Source: Puniceicoccales bacterium
Lineage (GTDB): Bacteria; Verrucomicrobiota; Verrucomicrobiia; Opitutales; JAIRLM01
Reading direction: 5' to 3'
Assembly: GCA_031268795.1 (NCBI GenBank)
Contig: JAIRWT010000013.1
Location: 1-64,000, forward strand
Length of the DNA: 64,000 nt
In this document: piece by piece, positions 14,237 to 24,600 of the stretch
Position numbering within the stretch: position 1 is the first letter of the stretch
Layout of the letters: the number at the start of each line of letters is the position of its first letter
Notes under the pieces: generated by a model
What the model was told of the DNA's origin: nothing
The model's database searches: none
The model's input: only the letters and a program-made list of their open reading frames with translations
Translations under genes and position numbers: made by a program

Positions 14237-15277
14237 ATGGAGGATTGTGCTGCTGAATTGGACGATGGGTTGTTCAGCTTTTTGAAAGATACTGCACCGG
14301 TAAAGCTTTGCGTGGCATGCTCCGGCGGGAGCGACTCCATGGCGCTTCTGTCATTGCTGTGTGAGAAAAAATCTTTGCGCCATCGATTGGTTGTCTTGCA
14401 TTTTAATCACGGTACGCGCGGTGATGCCTCCGATGGTGATGCTGATTTCGTTCAATGCTTTGCCGCCGATATGCGCATTTCCTTCATCGTTGGCTGCAGC
14501 GACGGCACTGTCACCGCCCATTCCGGCGAAGAGTTGCTGCGGCGCTATCGATTTCGATTTTTTCACCGGGAAATGGCCCGGCTGTCTTCACCGTATCTGC
14601 TGACCGCGCACAACAGGGATGATGTGATTGAAACCTTTCTCATGCGCCTGGCGCGCGGATCGTCCGTTGATGGGTTGGTTGCACTGCGGCCGGTGGAGCA
14701 TCGTTTGGATGGGCGCGTTTACATACGCCCATTGCTTTCCTGCTCCAAGAACTCTCTGCGAAATTATCTTTTAGCGAGGCACATCCCCTGGCGCGAAGAT
14801 GAAAGTAACGCCTCGGATCTCCATCTGCGCAATCGCGTGCGGCATCGGCTCCTTCCCATTTGGAGAACCCTCGAACCGCAACGAGCCCTGGAGTCTTGTC
14901 TGTTGCGCACGCGTGCCCTACTGGTGGAAGACGCGGATGCCCTGGAGGAGCTGAGTCAGCATTGTTTTCTGTCCGCCTACCTGGAGAATTGCCTTCGCGT
15001 GGAAGCTTTACATGGTCAGCCGGCGGCCATTTTGCGACGGGTGCTCCATCTGTTTTTTTTGAAAAATGGCCATGTCCTAGGACGCGCATTGATCGAGTGC
15101 CTGTTGCGCATGCGCCCGTTTGATCGACCATTTAAAATCTCAATCACGCCGGAATTGTCATGCATCTCCGATGGCCGAAAAATTTATCTACTACAAATGC
15201 ATCCCCGGAAGTCCAATAGCGGGCGCAATTTCGCGGAGCGAAATTTCTCAAATCTTCATTGCAAAATGAGTAAATAG
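14237..15277 (+). CDS. tilS: tRNA(Ile)-lysidine synthetase TilS
   Basis: This 346-aa PP-loop ATPase carries the ATP-binding motif SGGSDSMALL (about residues 29-38). Further TilS motifs follow: LHFNHGTRGDASDGDADFV, then YLLTAHNRDDVIETFLMRLARGSS and a serine/arginine-rich region with RNRVRHRLLP. It attaches lysine to C34 of tRNA-Ile(CAU) so that AUA is read as isoleucine, an essential step. It is shorter than E. coli TilS (about 430 aa), mainly in the C-terminal domains. It is divergent from the 728-aa gene across an 86-bp region. Confidence 0.93.
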   Translation: MEDCAAELDDGLFSFLKDTAPVKLCVACSGGSDSMALLSLLCEKKSLRHRLVVLHFNHGTRGDASDGDADFVQCFAADMRISFIVGCSDGTVTAHSGEELLRRYRFRFFHREMARLSSPYLLTAHNRDDVIETFLMRLARGSSVDGLVALRPVEHRLDGRVYIRPLLSCSKNSLRNYLLARHIPWREDESNASDLHLRNRVRHRLLPIWRTLEPQRALESCLLRTRALLVEDADALEELSQHCFLSAYLENCLRVEALHGQPAAILRRVLHLFFLKNGHVLGRALIECLLRMRPFDRPFKISITPELSCISDGRKIYLLQMHPRKSNSGRNFAERNFSNLHCKMSK

Positions 15278-15346
15278 CCTTGATTGCTCTGGCGTATCAT
15301 TAAACATGCTGATACTCAAAGGTTTGCTTTTTTAGAAAGAACTTTC

Positions 15347-15700
15347 ATGAATGCCATCCCGCTATTTGATTTTATTGCGAACCGTGATGCTCTTGCGTTT
15401 TTTGAAAAAGAAATAGATAACATAGGATCAGGCGCATATAGATTTATCACCAGTTCAGATGGTCGCATATTTGTACTTAAAACATGCGCAAACTACCTTG
15501 GCATAACACTTGCTTGCGTCCAAGAAAATTTTCCTACTGCGCATAAAACTTTTAATGTATTGGCTGTTTACTGCATGGAATTTTCCAAGTGCGCTGATTC
15601 GGCAGGAAAGATGTCCGAATTGTGCAATATGAGGATGGCGTTGATTGAAGCAGCTTGTAATATTCGAGAGGCAATCAATGTTAAGCTCATGGTCGCATGA
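15347..15700 (+). CDS. Small hypothetical protein
   Basis: This 117-aa protein starts at ATG 15347 with AGAAAG upstream; the frame is open from TTG 15284. It begins MNAIPLFDFIANRDALAFFEKEID and has six cysteines, mostly in the C-terminal helical half (CMEFSKCADSAGKMSELCNM). No domain is recognised, and there is no signal peptide or membrane segment. It sits between tilS and a convergent large unknown gene. It could be an accessory or chaperone to one of the neighbouring large proteins, but nothing in the sequence shows this. Confidence 0.55.
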   Translation: MNAIPLFDFIANRDALAFFEKEIDNIGSGAYRFITSSDGRIFVLKTCANYLGITLACVQENFPTAHKTFNVLAVYCMEFSKCADSAGKMSELCNMRMALIEAACNIREAINVKLMVA

Positions 15701-15752
15701 CGATTAGAGCCTGATTTAAAATCAACCCAAAAGAAATTATTTGATAACGATT

Positions 15753-18293
15753 TTAAAGTGACCCCCGAATAATCGCGGTCCTTTTATTCCGCAGGGCTGT
15801 TACGATGCTAAGAGAGTCTTCGCTCGAAAATAAATTTTCTATTTTCCCCAGAACATCATTAAAGGCATCAAGCGATGGGATACAAGCTAATGTTTCGAAC
15901 TCTGTTAATAAATAACTATTTATGCTTATATTAAATTTTTTGATCCAGCAGAGTAATAGATTTATCCTCTGTTCGCAATTTAAACGCCATAACCCAACCT
16001 TATCGAAACACTCCTTGAGAAATTTATTACCTTTTGTTTGCAAATCCGGCGATTTAGACTCGATAATGCGTTCGAAAAGAGTTTTTTCCCCATCACTTAA
16101 GGTCAAAAATTCCTGATTCTCAAAAACAACGTCGAACAACCCATTATCTATCACATATTCGAATAGAACCGAATTTAATTCGGTGGAATTATAGTCGGAA
16201 ATTGCTAACAATATTCCGTTTCGTTCGTTACTGTCTTGCGCCTTATTCAAATAATCACTAATGCGCTCTGTGTCAAATATACGAACGGCAACACCTTTAT
16301 TTTCTGCTATTATTGCGGCAATTAAAAAATGTTGCGCATCGGACGATATGGCGCTCATTACCTCTGCTAAGGCGTCGCGCGCAATCGCAGCGCCAATACC
16401 GCCGTGAATGGTTGCCAGGTCAATTAATGCCTGGCCAACCCTTTCGGGGGACAACCCATTTTCGAGTCCCAATTGTAAAAATTTGGCAATTTTTTGCACA
16501 TCGGGAGTGAGTTCACATATTGCCTCACTGACTACTTCCCCAGCGAAGGATTTTTCGCCATCAGGCGCACTGACCAATGCAATAAGAAAAGGCGTAACTT
16601 CTTTAGGGTCCTTTTGCAGCAAATGTGCCAACATTTGCCCGGCCTCGGCACTGCCTTTGCGCCACATTTCCTCGCCGGAAAGGGGATTATCCATTTTCGC
16701 TGGCAATTCCTCTTTTGAAAGTGCAATTTTCGCGACATTGATAGCTAAATCTTGATGTTCTTTCAACAAAAAATCGAAAAAACGTTGTCCGTCGTTTATT
16801 GTTGCACAAACTACATTTGTGGTAAAATTAGAATCTCCACGCATTAAAGTAATTTTATGCACAAATTCGTTGCGATGCTTATACTCGCCAGAGTTAGCGT
16901 CTGCTTCCATGTTCGCAAATTCGCATAAATCATCCACGGTAAATAAAGAAATTACTTCTCCGCGCATGTATTGCGATATACTATTTAGAAATTGTAGCGC
17001 GCAAATCGGATAAGCTGCCTGCTCCAATAGGAATTTTTTCACCGATTCCGGCGAGATACAATTTGTCGCAAAAATTGTCGCAGTAAACAAATTCGCGGTA
17101 AAAAGAAGAATTTTTAAAATTCTTTCGCCGAGTTCTGGTTTTGTTTTAATTATTTCTTTTATGAGTCCATGATCAAGCCCCCTCATAATCTGACCAACAT
17201 CATTAATATAGTGAGGTATAATCGCTTGAAGCAAACCAGCAGCGCGCTCACTATCAGTGGTCCGCCCAAGAATGCTAACCAGCTCGCCCAAATTCATTTT
17301 TGCAACCATCGCAGTTATCAATTCGGATAGATCTTCTTCGCTGATTCCGTCATGAACATTACGCCAGCGATTTACAAGTTTATCTGGAGAGAGATCTGAA
17401 ATTTTTGGAGCAGGGCTGTTGGGCGGAGGAAGTGGCTCCGGCGGTCGCGGGTTGGGCGCAACCGGCTTTGCCGGTGGATCATCTTTCTTTGAAGGAGTAG
17501 GGTCTTTCCTCGGAGGATCAACTTTTTTCGGTGGAGGTGGTTCTGGCTCAACCGATGGAGCAACCTTCTTTGGGGGAACGGGCTTTACCGGGGGAGGTTT
17601 CAATGGTTGCGGGTCTGGCTCGACTGACTTTCTCGGCGGTGGCGGCTTCGGCGCTGGATCAACCTTCCTTGGTGGATTTTCATCGTCATCCGATGAATCA
17701 TCGCTCAATGAGGCATCATCATCGAAGGAGCTGGAATCCTTCGATGCGGTGTTAGTAGGGCGGGCGTTGGGTGTCGCCGATGTTTGCCGTTGTTGTGGGT
17801 GCGCGTGAATATCTTTCTCTCCATTTATATTTTCCGGGATGCCACCAGCCAATGGGTCCTCGGGATGCTGGTCCGATTTCGAAGCGTCCACTTCCGCCAG
17901 GGAAATGCCTCTTTTGGCAGCCAGAATTTTGTTTAAGCGTCCCATTTCCTCGTTGGGTCGTCCGGAATTCCCTTTCACATCCGCGCGCGGCAGTAGGTAA
18001 TCAAGGGCAATAATTGTTTTGGGAAAAGTAAGATCTTTTGGCGGCATTTTAGCAATACGTTTGCAAATATAGCGCATAAGAATTGTCGCAATTCCAAGCG
18101 AAGCGATTTGAAGCACATAGTGCATTATGCGCCCAAGCCAAAAGGCGAACATGCTAATGGTGCATTTATTGAGGTCGACCCGCTTTGTTTCAACGGCCAA
18201 AATCACATTTTTACCATTTTGCGAGAGCGCCGAATTGGATATTAGTAATGCAGCGCGGAATCCAATTGTGTTGGAATGAGCAGGGTTGGACAT
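15753..18293 (-). CDS. Unknown large protein: membrane anchor, Pro-rich linker, helical repeats
   Basis: This 846-aa protein (ATG 18293; the frame is open to 18377) has no recognised family. Residues about 45-77 form a long hydrophobic stretch near the N-terminus. An acidic patch (DDDASLSDDSSDDDE) and about 110 residues of proline/lysine-rich sequence with many PPPK/PKPV repeats follow. The C-terminal 500 residues are regular amphipathic helices resembling HEAT/ARM-type repeats (segments around ELVSILGRTTDSERAAGLLQ). The anchor plus flexible spacer plus scaffold arrangement would suit a membrane-displayed protein-interaction platform. Its start lies about 110 bp from tRNA-Val. Confidence 0.75.
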   Translation of the reverse strand: MSNPAHSNTIGFRAALLISNSALSQNGKNVILAVETKRVDLNKCTISMFAFWLGRIMHYVLQIASLGIATILMRYICKRIAKMPPKDLTFPKTIIALDYLLPRADVKGNSGRPNEEMGRLNKILAAKRGISLAEVDASKSDQHPEDPLAGGIPENINGEKDIHAHPQQRQTSATPNARPTNTASKDSSSFDDDASLSDDSSDDDENPPRKVDPAPKPPPPRKSVEPDPQPLKPPPVKPVPPKKVAPSVEPEPPPPKKVDPPRKDPTPSKKDDPPAKPVAPNPRPPEPLPPPNSPAPKISDLSPDKLVNRWRNVHDGISEEDLSELITAMVAKMNLGELVSILGRTTDSERAAGLLQAIIPHYINDVGQIMRGLDHGLIKEIIKTKPELGERILKILLFTANLFTATIFATNCISPESVKKFLLEQAAYPICALQFLNSISQYMRGEVISLFTVDDLCEFANMEADANSGEYKHRNEFVHKITLMRGDSNFTTNVVCATINDGQRFFDFLLKEHQDLAINVAKIALSKEELPAKMDNPLSGEEMWRKGSAEAGQMLAHLLQKDPKEVTPFLIALVSAPDGEKSFAGEVVSEAICELTPDVQKIAKFLQLGLENGLSPERVGQALIDLATIHGGIGAAIARDALAEVMSAISSDAQHFLIAAIIAENKGVAVRIFDTERISDYLNKAQDSNERNGILLAISDYNSTELNSVLFEYVIDNGLFDVVFENQEFLTLSDGEKTLFERIIESKSPDLQTKGNKFLKECFDKVGLWRLNCEQRINLLLCWIKKFNISINSYLLTEFETLACIPSLDAFNDVLGKIENLFSSEDSLSIVTALRNKRTAIIRGSL

Positions 18294-18403
18294 TTGTTGA
18301 AAAATGAGCACAATTTGCGAATATTTGCAAGAGTTTTTACGCCTTCCAGGAAATGCCGTCTCGCGCTGGACAAGCAATCATCCGCGAACTCACGTCAATT
18401 TCG

Positions 18404-18480
18404 TGGTGGGAGGTACTGGATTCGAACCGGCGACCCCCAGCGTGTCATGCTGATGCTCTAACCAACTGAGCTAACCCCCC
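18404..18480 (-). tRNA. tRNA-Val(GAC)
   Basis: The minus strand gives acceptor GGGGGGT pairing with ACCTCCC (one G-T pair), D arm GCTCAGTTGGTTAGAGC, anticodon arm TCAGC-ATGACAC-GCTGG with anticodon GAC, T loop TTCGAAT, discriminator A and encoded CCA (18404-18406). One T-stem position is mismatched (C-A). Confidence 0.92.
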
Positions 18481-18590
18481 GCACTTGACTTTCAAAGTAA
18501 TTCCCGTACGTTACGCAAGCGATTTTTATCACTGAAATATATGACTTACGGGAACGTCCAGGGAAAAAGTAGTTAACTATTAAAAAAAAG

Positions 18591-18619
18591 TTGACATGCT
18601 TTCCAGGAAGTGGCCAAAT
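18591..18619 (+). promoter_or_regulatory. Candidate promoter of the giant gene
   Basis: A perfect TTGACA (18591-18596) is followed after 17 bases by CCAAAT, a poor -10. The ten bases TTGACATGCT are identical to those of the promoter at 7697. GGGGGT at 18637-18642 could serve as ribosome binding site for the ATG at 18650. Confidence 0.35.
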
Positions 18620-18649
18620 ACCTTGTTAACTTGATTGGGGGTTTGATTT

Positions 18650-21600
18650 ATGACTGGTGTATTAACAGATTTAGCCGCGGCTGGCAATCCGCCGGTAATG
18701 GCTGCGGGCGAGAAGAATGTGGCTGTTGGCGTTTCGACGGGAGTTAGAGTTTTACGCACGGTGTCGACGGTACTACTTGTTTTATCAACTGTCGGCGGTG
18801 GCACCTTAGTGCTGTTGGCCTTTGTGGTTGGCCCATATGTCATTATCGCGCCGTGGGCACTCTATGCTGCGGCCGGCGCGGAAGGCGTTTCGCTTGTTGC
18901 GACCATAGTTACATGGACTTGTTTTGGCGGCAAAAAGGCGCTCGAAAATGTTCCTCAGCCCGTGCCCGCTCCAATTGCTACTAAAAACAATCCGACTGCT
19001 GATGAGTTTGCGAATACGTTAAAAGCTGTAGAAGCACGCGGGACCGTAACTGTTGAAATTGACAATCCGAACTATAATGTAAATCTTGTTAGCAATCTTA
19101 GCAATGTGTCACATCCCGGGGTAACGATTCAGATAAGGCTTACCGGCGCTGCCGCCACGTCTGCCGGGGTTAAAAAAGTCCTTGAGCAAGCGTTCACCTT
19201 TGGTTCCAATAAAGCAAATTATCCTGCCCTTGGGTTTGTTTGCGATACCGAAGTCGCTGAAGCAGTTCAACTTAGTGCTTCGCTCGGCGGAAAAACTGTC
19301 GATGTGAGGGGAATAGTGTTTGGCGCAGGAGGCACATTGGCTCCCGCCTCCGACAATCCTCCGGCGCACATTATTCTTGGCCACAAACAAATCGCTGCTG
19401 TCGAGCCGGTGGCGATCGCGGCGAAAGGGGTTACAATATATGACGTACCCGCCAACACTGCCAGTGCGCCATTCGCCATTGCGGAAAAGCTCGTTGGGAC
19501 TTGGGGTACCGCTACTGGTGAAACCGCAAAGCATATTACCATTGTGCCAGTCGAAAATGCAAGCGTGTTTATTAGCTTGCCAACCAGTAAGTTTGTGCAA
19601 ATTGACGGAGATGTTTCAGTTGTTGTTCCTGACCAACAGAGTTTAACGCACATTGAAGCCGCTTCGTCCGCCACGCGCTATCTTTTGCCTGCCAGCGTCA
19701 CAGCGTTCACCTTGGACGGAGCGTGCACCGCCGATACGCGAGTACACGTCGGCGACAAGGTATCTGGCCTTACATTCGGGGCCACAGCGCTTAGGCACCC
19801 GGTGATACTTGTGTCTCAAGCTGCAAAAAGCGCGCTTGTAAGTGTTGATGTTTCTAACCTGACCGGCGGCGCACTTCCAACGTTTGCCATGGTCGACGCC
19901 CCAACAACAACGTTTGCGCCTGAATGGATTGCGGGGATCACGCTTTCGAAGCAAGATGCTATAGCGGCCAGCCAGTTGGAGGCCGTTAAAGGGTTTTCGA
20001 ACTTAAGCACTATTACTTTTGCCGCCGGGTCAACACTTCCGGTCAAACTTGTCGTGCCTGCGAAAGCGACAGAAATTCAGGTTGGCGCGAATGACCGTAG
20101 CAAAGTTACCGAGCTTGATTTATCTGGATGCGAGGTCGTTCCCGCGGCTAAGAATGGCGGCACCAGCCTGGACGGTGATTGCAAGGTAGCATTTCCAAGG
20201 CTGACGCACGTATCCGTTTGCTATGGAAGTATGAATTCAGTTTTGCATAGCGCGACCGCATTAAGTAACAAATTTGAGAAAGTTCATGTTGCCGCGACCG
20301 GATTTTCTGGCACCCAAAAAGTTCCACTCAAAGGTTTTACCGATCATGCGGCTGCAGTTGTCATACCGAAGGCGCTCGTCGATGGTGGGTTCCTTGATGT
20401 GGCCAACCTGCCAACTGATAATGCCAGTGTTGCCGGACTTGGTATTTTTATTCTTGATGGCACAACGGAAACGAAGGTTACGACTGCGGCCCAACTGGGG
20501 ATTGCGCCAGCAATGGGTGGCGGCGGTAGTCCGCCTCCTAGTAGCAATCCCCCTGTCGTCAAGGAGAGCGCAGTAGACGGAAGCGGTGTGGCGAACGCAT
20601 TGGCGGGGGGCGGCTCATACCTTTTTGCGACCTCGGGTCTGGCGATTAAAAGATTTGCCACACCCCCGACAGACGGCGAAGTACTTTTTACGCAAGCAGC
20701 AATGGCGGGGATTAAGGAGCTGCCAATTTTCCAGGGGCTTAAATGTTTCGAAGCGGATTCGTCCGGCGAAAAAACTGGCTTGTCGCTTGTTGATTCGACC
20801 AATGGGGCAACTGGCGAAATTGACCTTACGAGATTTTCTTCGCTCGAAACGGTGGCGCCATGTCCAGGAAAGGATGTCGTGACAACGAGTAGCGATGGTG
20901 CGAGGTTTGTGGCGCGAACCTTGTCAATCCCGGGCAGCGTGCAGCGCGTAGACTTGTCTGGCGCTGATGTCGGAACGCTGGTTATTGCGGGAACGGGCGC
21001 TTCTACTCTTAAAGCGCTTACTTTGTCGCCGAATACGACTGGCGTGAAAGTTGACAGTACAGAGCTGGTTAGCGGCGGAAGAGTACTTGATGCTTCTAGT
21101 TTATCTGCGCTGGAACAGCTTGACTTGAGCGAATCTGCTATTTCCGGCGTAAATTTTACCACCGGGCAGGCGGCCGCACTGAGAGGCCTTTCCTTGCGCA
21201 GCAAATCTGGCTCGCCGGCAATTACTGCCAATGGAGCATCTGTTCCAGCTGGCGATTTTCGTAGTTTCGCCAATCTAGAAACACTTGAGGTTGGTCGGAG
21301 TTTTGATGCCAATGCGTTGCAATTACCGGGTGGTTGCAAGACTCTTGTTTTAAGCGAAGGAGCCACCGCTGGCGGAGGCGTTTTAGCGGTCCCGCCAGGC
21401 GTAGAGGAATTGCGAGTGCATGCGTCCGTTGCCGCAGCTCTTACCGGCGTGGCACTTTCGAAGGGCATTAAGAGTATAGTCGTCGTCAGCGACGGCGGTA
21501 AAGCCATTGATGTGCTCAAGGACGGCACGTTTACCTTTGGTGGTCCCCCATTTCCTGTGGGCACGTTTAAATCGGTTACCGTCGCCGACGGTAATACCGG

Positions 21601-24600
21601 CGTCAAATCCGTAGTATTTGCGGCCGGAACTGCAGTCGAAACGCTTGACATCGCGAACTCTGCAGTCAGAAGCGTTACTTTCGCTGATCAGGCGGTTTCG
21701 AGCGCTCTGAAAGCTTTCAAGCCTTCGTCAAACATTGCGCGTGTGCTCGTTGGCGCGGTCGATCGAATTGACGACACAAAGAAGCTTACACTAAGCGCTG
21801 TTGATTTCGCTGCGTTGGAGACCGCCGACTTCTCCAAATGCGGAACTGGCGTCACCGCGGTAGACATTGGTTCGCCTGTGCTTGCATCGCTATACACCGG
21901 CGATCATGTCACATCTGTCGCATTGCCAACCGCCGGCACGAAGGGGACCATTAAATCAATTTCACTTGGTAAGGCTGTTGCCACACTCGCGTGTGGCAAC
22001 GATTCGATTATTGCTAGTGGAGTCGCCAATTTCGGCACCGGTTTTCCCTTATTGGATGAAGTCAGCATTGCCGAAGAATCGGCAATCAGCGGGCTTGGAG
22101 TTGATGCCGCAAAAGTTACGTTACTTCATGTGCCCAGTACCATTGCGCATATCTCTTCTGATGGCACGAGTGTCGGCTCCTGGATATCTGTCGCCGGCGG
22201 TGGTAGCACCAAGACTCTAACAATTCCGCTTGCAGCAGTATTAGTTGATTTCGCTATCGATGGCGATCAAATTCATACCGTAAAAATTGCTAATGGCAGG
22301 AAAGTTCCTGCGAGGTTTGATCCAGGTGCTGCAGCGGAGGTGGTGGTGGATGATGTGTTCGCTTTCAGCGCATGTACATATCTTGGTTTGAGTGGCGCGA
22401 AGGCCGGACCCGCCATATCTGTGGGCGGTACCGCTCATGCCAACTGGGAAGGTATTTGCCTCGCCGCCGGCGCGGAGCTTGCCGTCGGCGCGGACACAAA
22501 TCCTAACGCTTACCTGTTTGGCAATGTTTGCATCTTGCGTTTGGCCGCGCTTCCAAGAAGCGCCGTTACTTTGTGGGCGATCAATGCCGGATTTAAAGAA
22601 ATTCACCTCCTGGAAGGAGTTGCACTTGCCAATGTTGCTAGTAATTTCGGAAACGTTCGTCTCAATGGCGTAAAGAGTTCAGAAATTACGGTCTTCACCG
22701 CCGATGGAGTGCGGCATACGTTTGGCGAGCTTGGCCTTAATACCGCTGTGACTATATCCGTGGATGGGGGCCATGGCGATGTTGATTTTAGTGATGCCGG
22801 CGAAGGCAAAGTTATTGGCGATTTCGAACATATAACGTCTCTGCGCCTTGGTTCTAAGCTTACAAAATGTGAGCATGCAGTCGACGCTACGCCTGCGACA
22901 ACTACGACGCAGCTTTTTACGGGTGCGGACGCCACTACGACTGTCGATATTGCCAAAATGACAAACCTCGCCCGTATTGACGCTGGCGGATGTCCATCGG
23001 TTAAAACGCTGGATGTCAGTGGGCATGCCAATGTAAATAGCATCTCCGCCGGATCCGAATTGGTAAGCCTTATCGTAAAAAGTAAAGGCGATGGAATTAA
23101 GCGTCTTGACCTTGTGGGGCGCAATGACGGCCTGACTGTTAGCAGTATTGCGCTTAAGGATGCTACCGCTGAAGCGGTTGATCTTACTGATGCGTTTAAA
23201 GCTGCGCAAACCACTATAGTCGGAAGCGCTACCAAAATAGGTGAAGTTGAGTCGGGACTATTTGCTTGCGATGCTGCAGATTTGCCCAAGTTTAAATTAC
23301 CGACGAGCGCGACCGCGCCATTTGTCTATGCTAAATTACAGAGCGGTGCTGATCAAGCCGTGGCCGGAGTGGCAGCAGGCAAGCTCATATTTGACGAAAA
23401 AGAACTTGCCGCGTTGGGCACTGCCAACAGATCTTTGACAATAACTCTTCCGAAAGTTCCGCAGATCAATGATTTTTCCAATGTTAAAGTTTGGACCGTC
23501 GGAAATGATGGCATCTTAACCCAAAAGGATTTAAATCAATTAGGCTGTAACGTTGTGGTCAATATTCCTGGTGGCGGGCTCGATGCCGGTGCCGTGCTTC
23601 AACAAACGGGCGCTGCTGCCGGCGGTAAAATTGTTACGGTAAACGTCGCAACGGCGGACGCAAGTAAAATTGCGGCATTTGATTTATTGAATGGGGTCGT
23701 TGTTCAGGTTGACGGCAAGTCGCTACTTGATGCAGGAACACACGTTCTTGATGCTAGGAATTTTGCCAGCCTTACGAGTTTCCGTCTCGGCGGAGCAGGC
23801 GTGACAGAGGTGATAATCCCCGGTGCTCAAGTAGTGCACATTACCTCCTTGGATTTGGAAACCAGCGCTGGTACGCTTGCACTTAAAAGTGCAACAGGCG
23901 CCACAATTACGCCTGTTGCCGATTTTAAAGGCTTTAGTGCCTTGGTGAATGTTTTTGGTAGCGCGCAAAAAGTTGGCTCCTTGCGGTCTCCAGCCGGGGG
24001 TGCAGCCGGGGGCTGTACTTTTACGATTACCGGAGCGTTAACTGGTACGGATAAGTATGATTTCTCTGCGCTTAATGATACGGCCACAGTCGTGCTACCT
24101 GCCGGAGAAAATTCCAAAATCGAAGCACTAAATCTAGGTGCACATGTCCAAAATGCTTCAGGCACGAATGTTACTAATCTCACTACTTTCACCGGGTTAA
24201 CAAGTGTTACCGGAACTGCGGCACAGTACACAGCAATCAGTGGATTTCCTTCGAGCGATCAGCTGGCTGTTACAGTTTCCAACGCCCTAACCGCCACCGA
24301 TGCAGCTGCTAGTACGACTTTAGGCCAGATTTTCGCTGGAACGACGCAGGTTAAGAGTGTCACTACTGCCATGCCCGATAGCGTACGTGCTGGATTTTCC
24401 AATTTGATAGCATGGGATGCCGCGAAATTGCCACTTTCGGCTATTAAGGTTAACGATTCTTCTGCTGTGCTTCCGGATACCAGTGGTTTCACCGGGCTAA
24501 CAAGCACGACAGTTGATTATGCAGCATTGAGCAGACTTAGTTCTGCGTTTTTTACAACAGCTCCGACGGCTCAAAGCAACTGCGAAGTTGTTATTGATGG

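Noticed and set aside
14640-15131. 163-codon antisense frame in tilS
   Set aside because: Shadow of a clear TilS coding sequence; composition is Pro/Ala/Arg-rich and without motifs.
17372-17808. Plus-strand frame coding a Gly/Ser-rich product opposite the proline-rich spacer
   Set aside because: Mirror image of the low-complexity Pro/Lys codons on the other strand; Gly-rich antisense frames are expected there.
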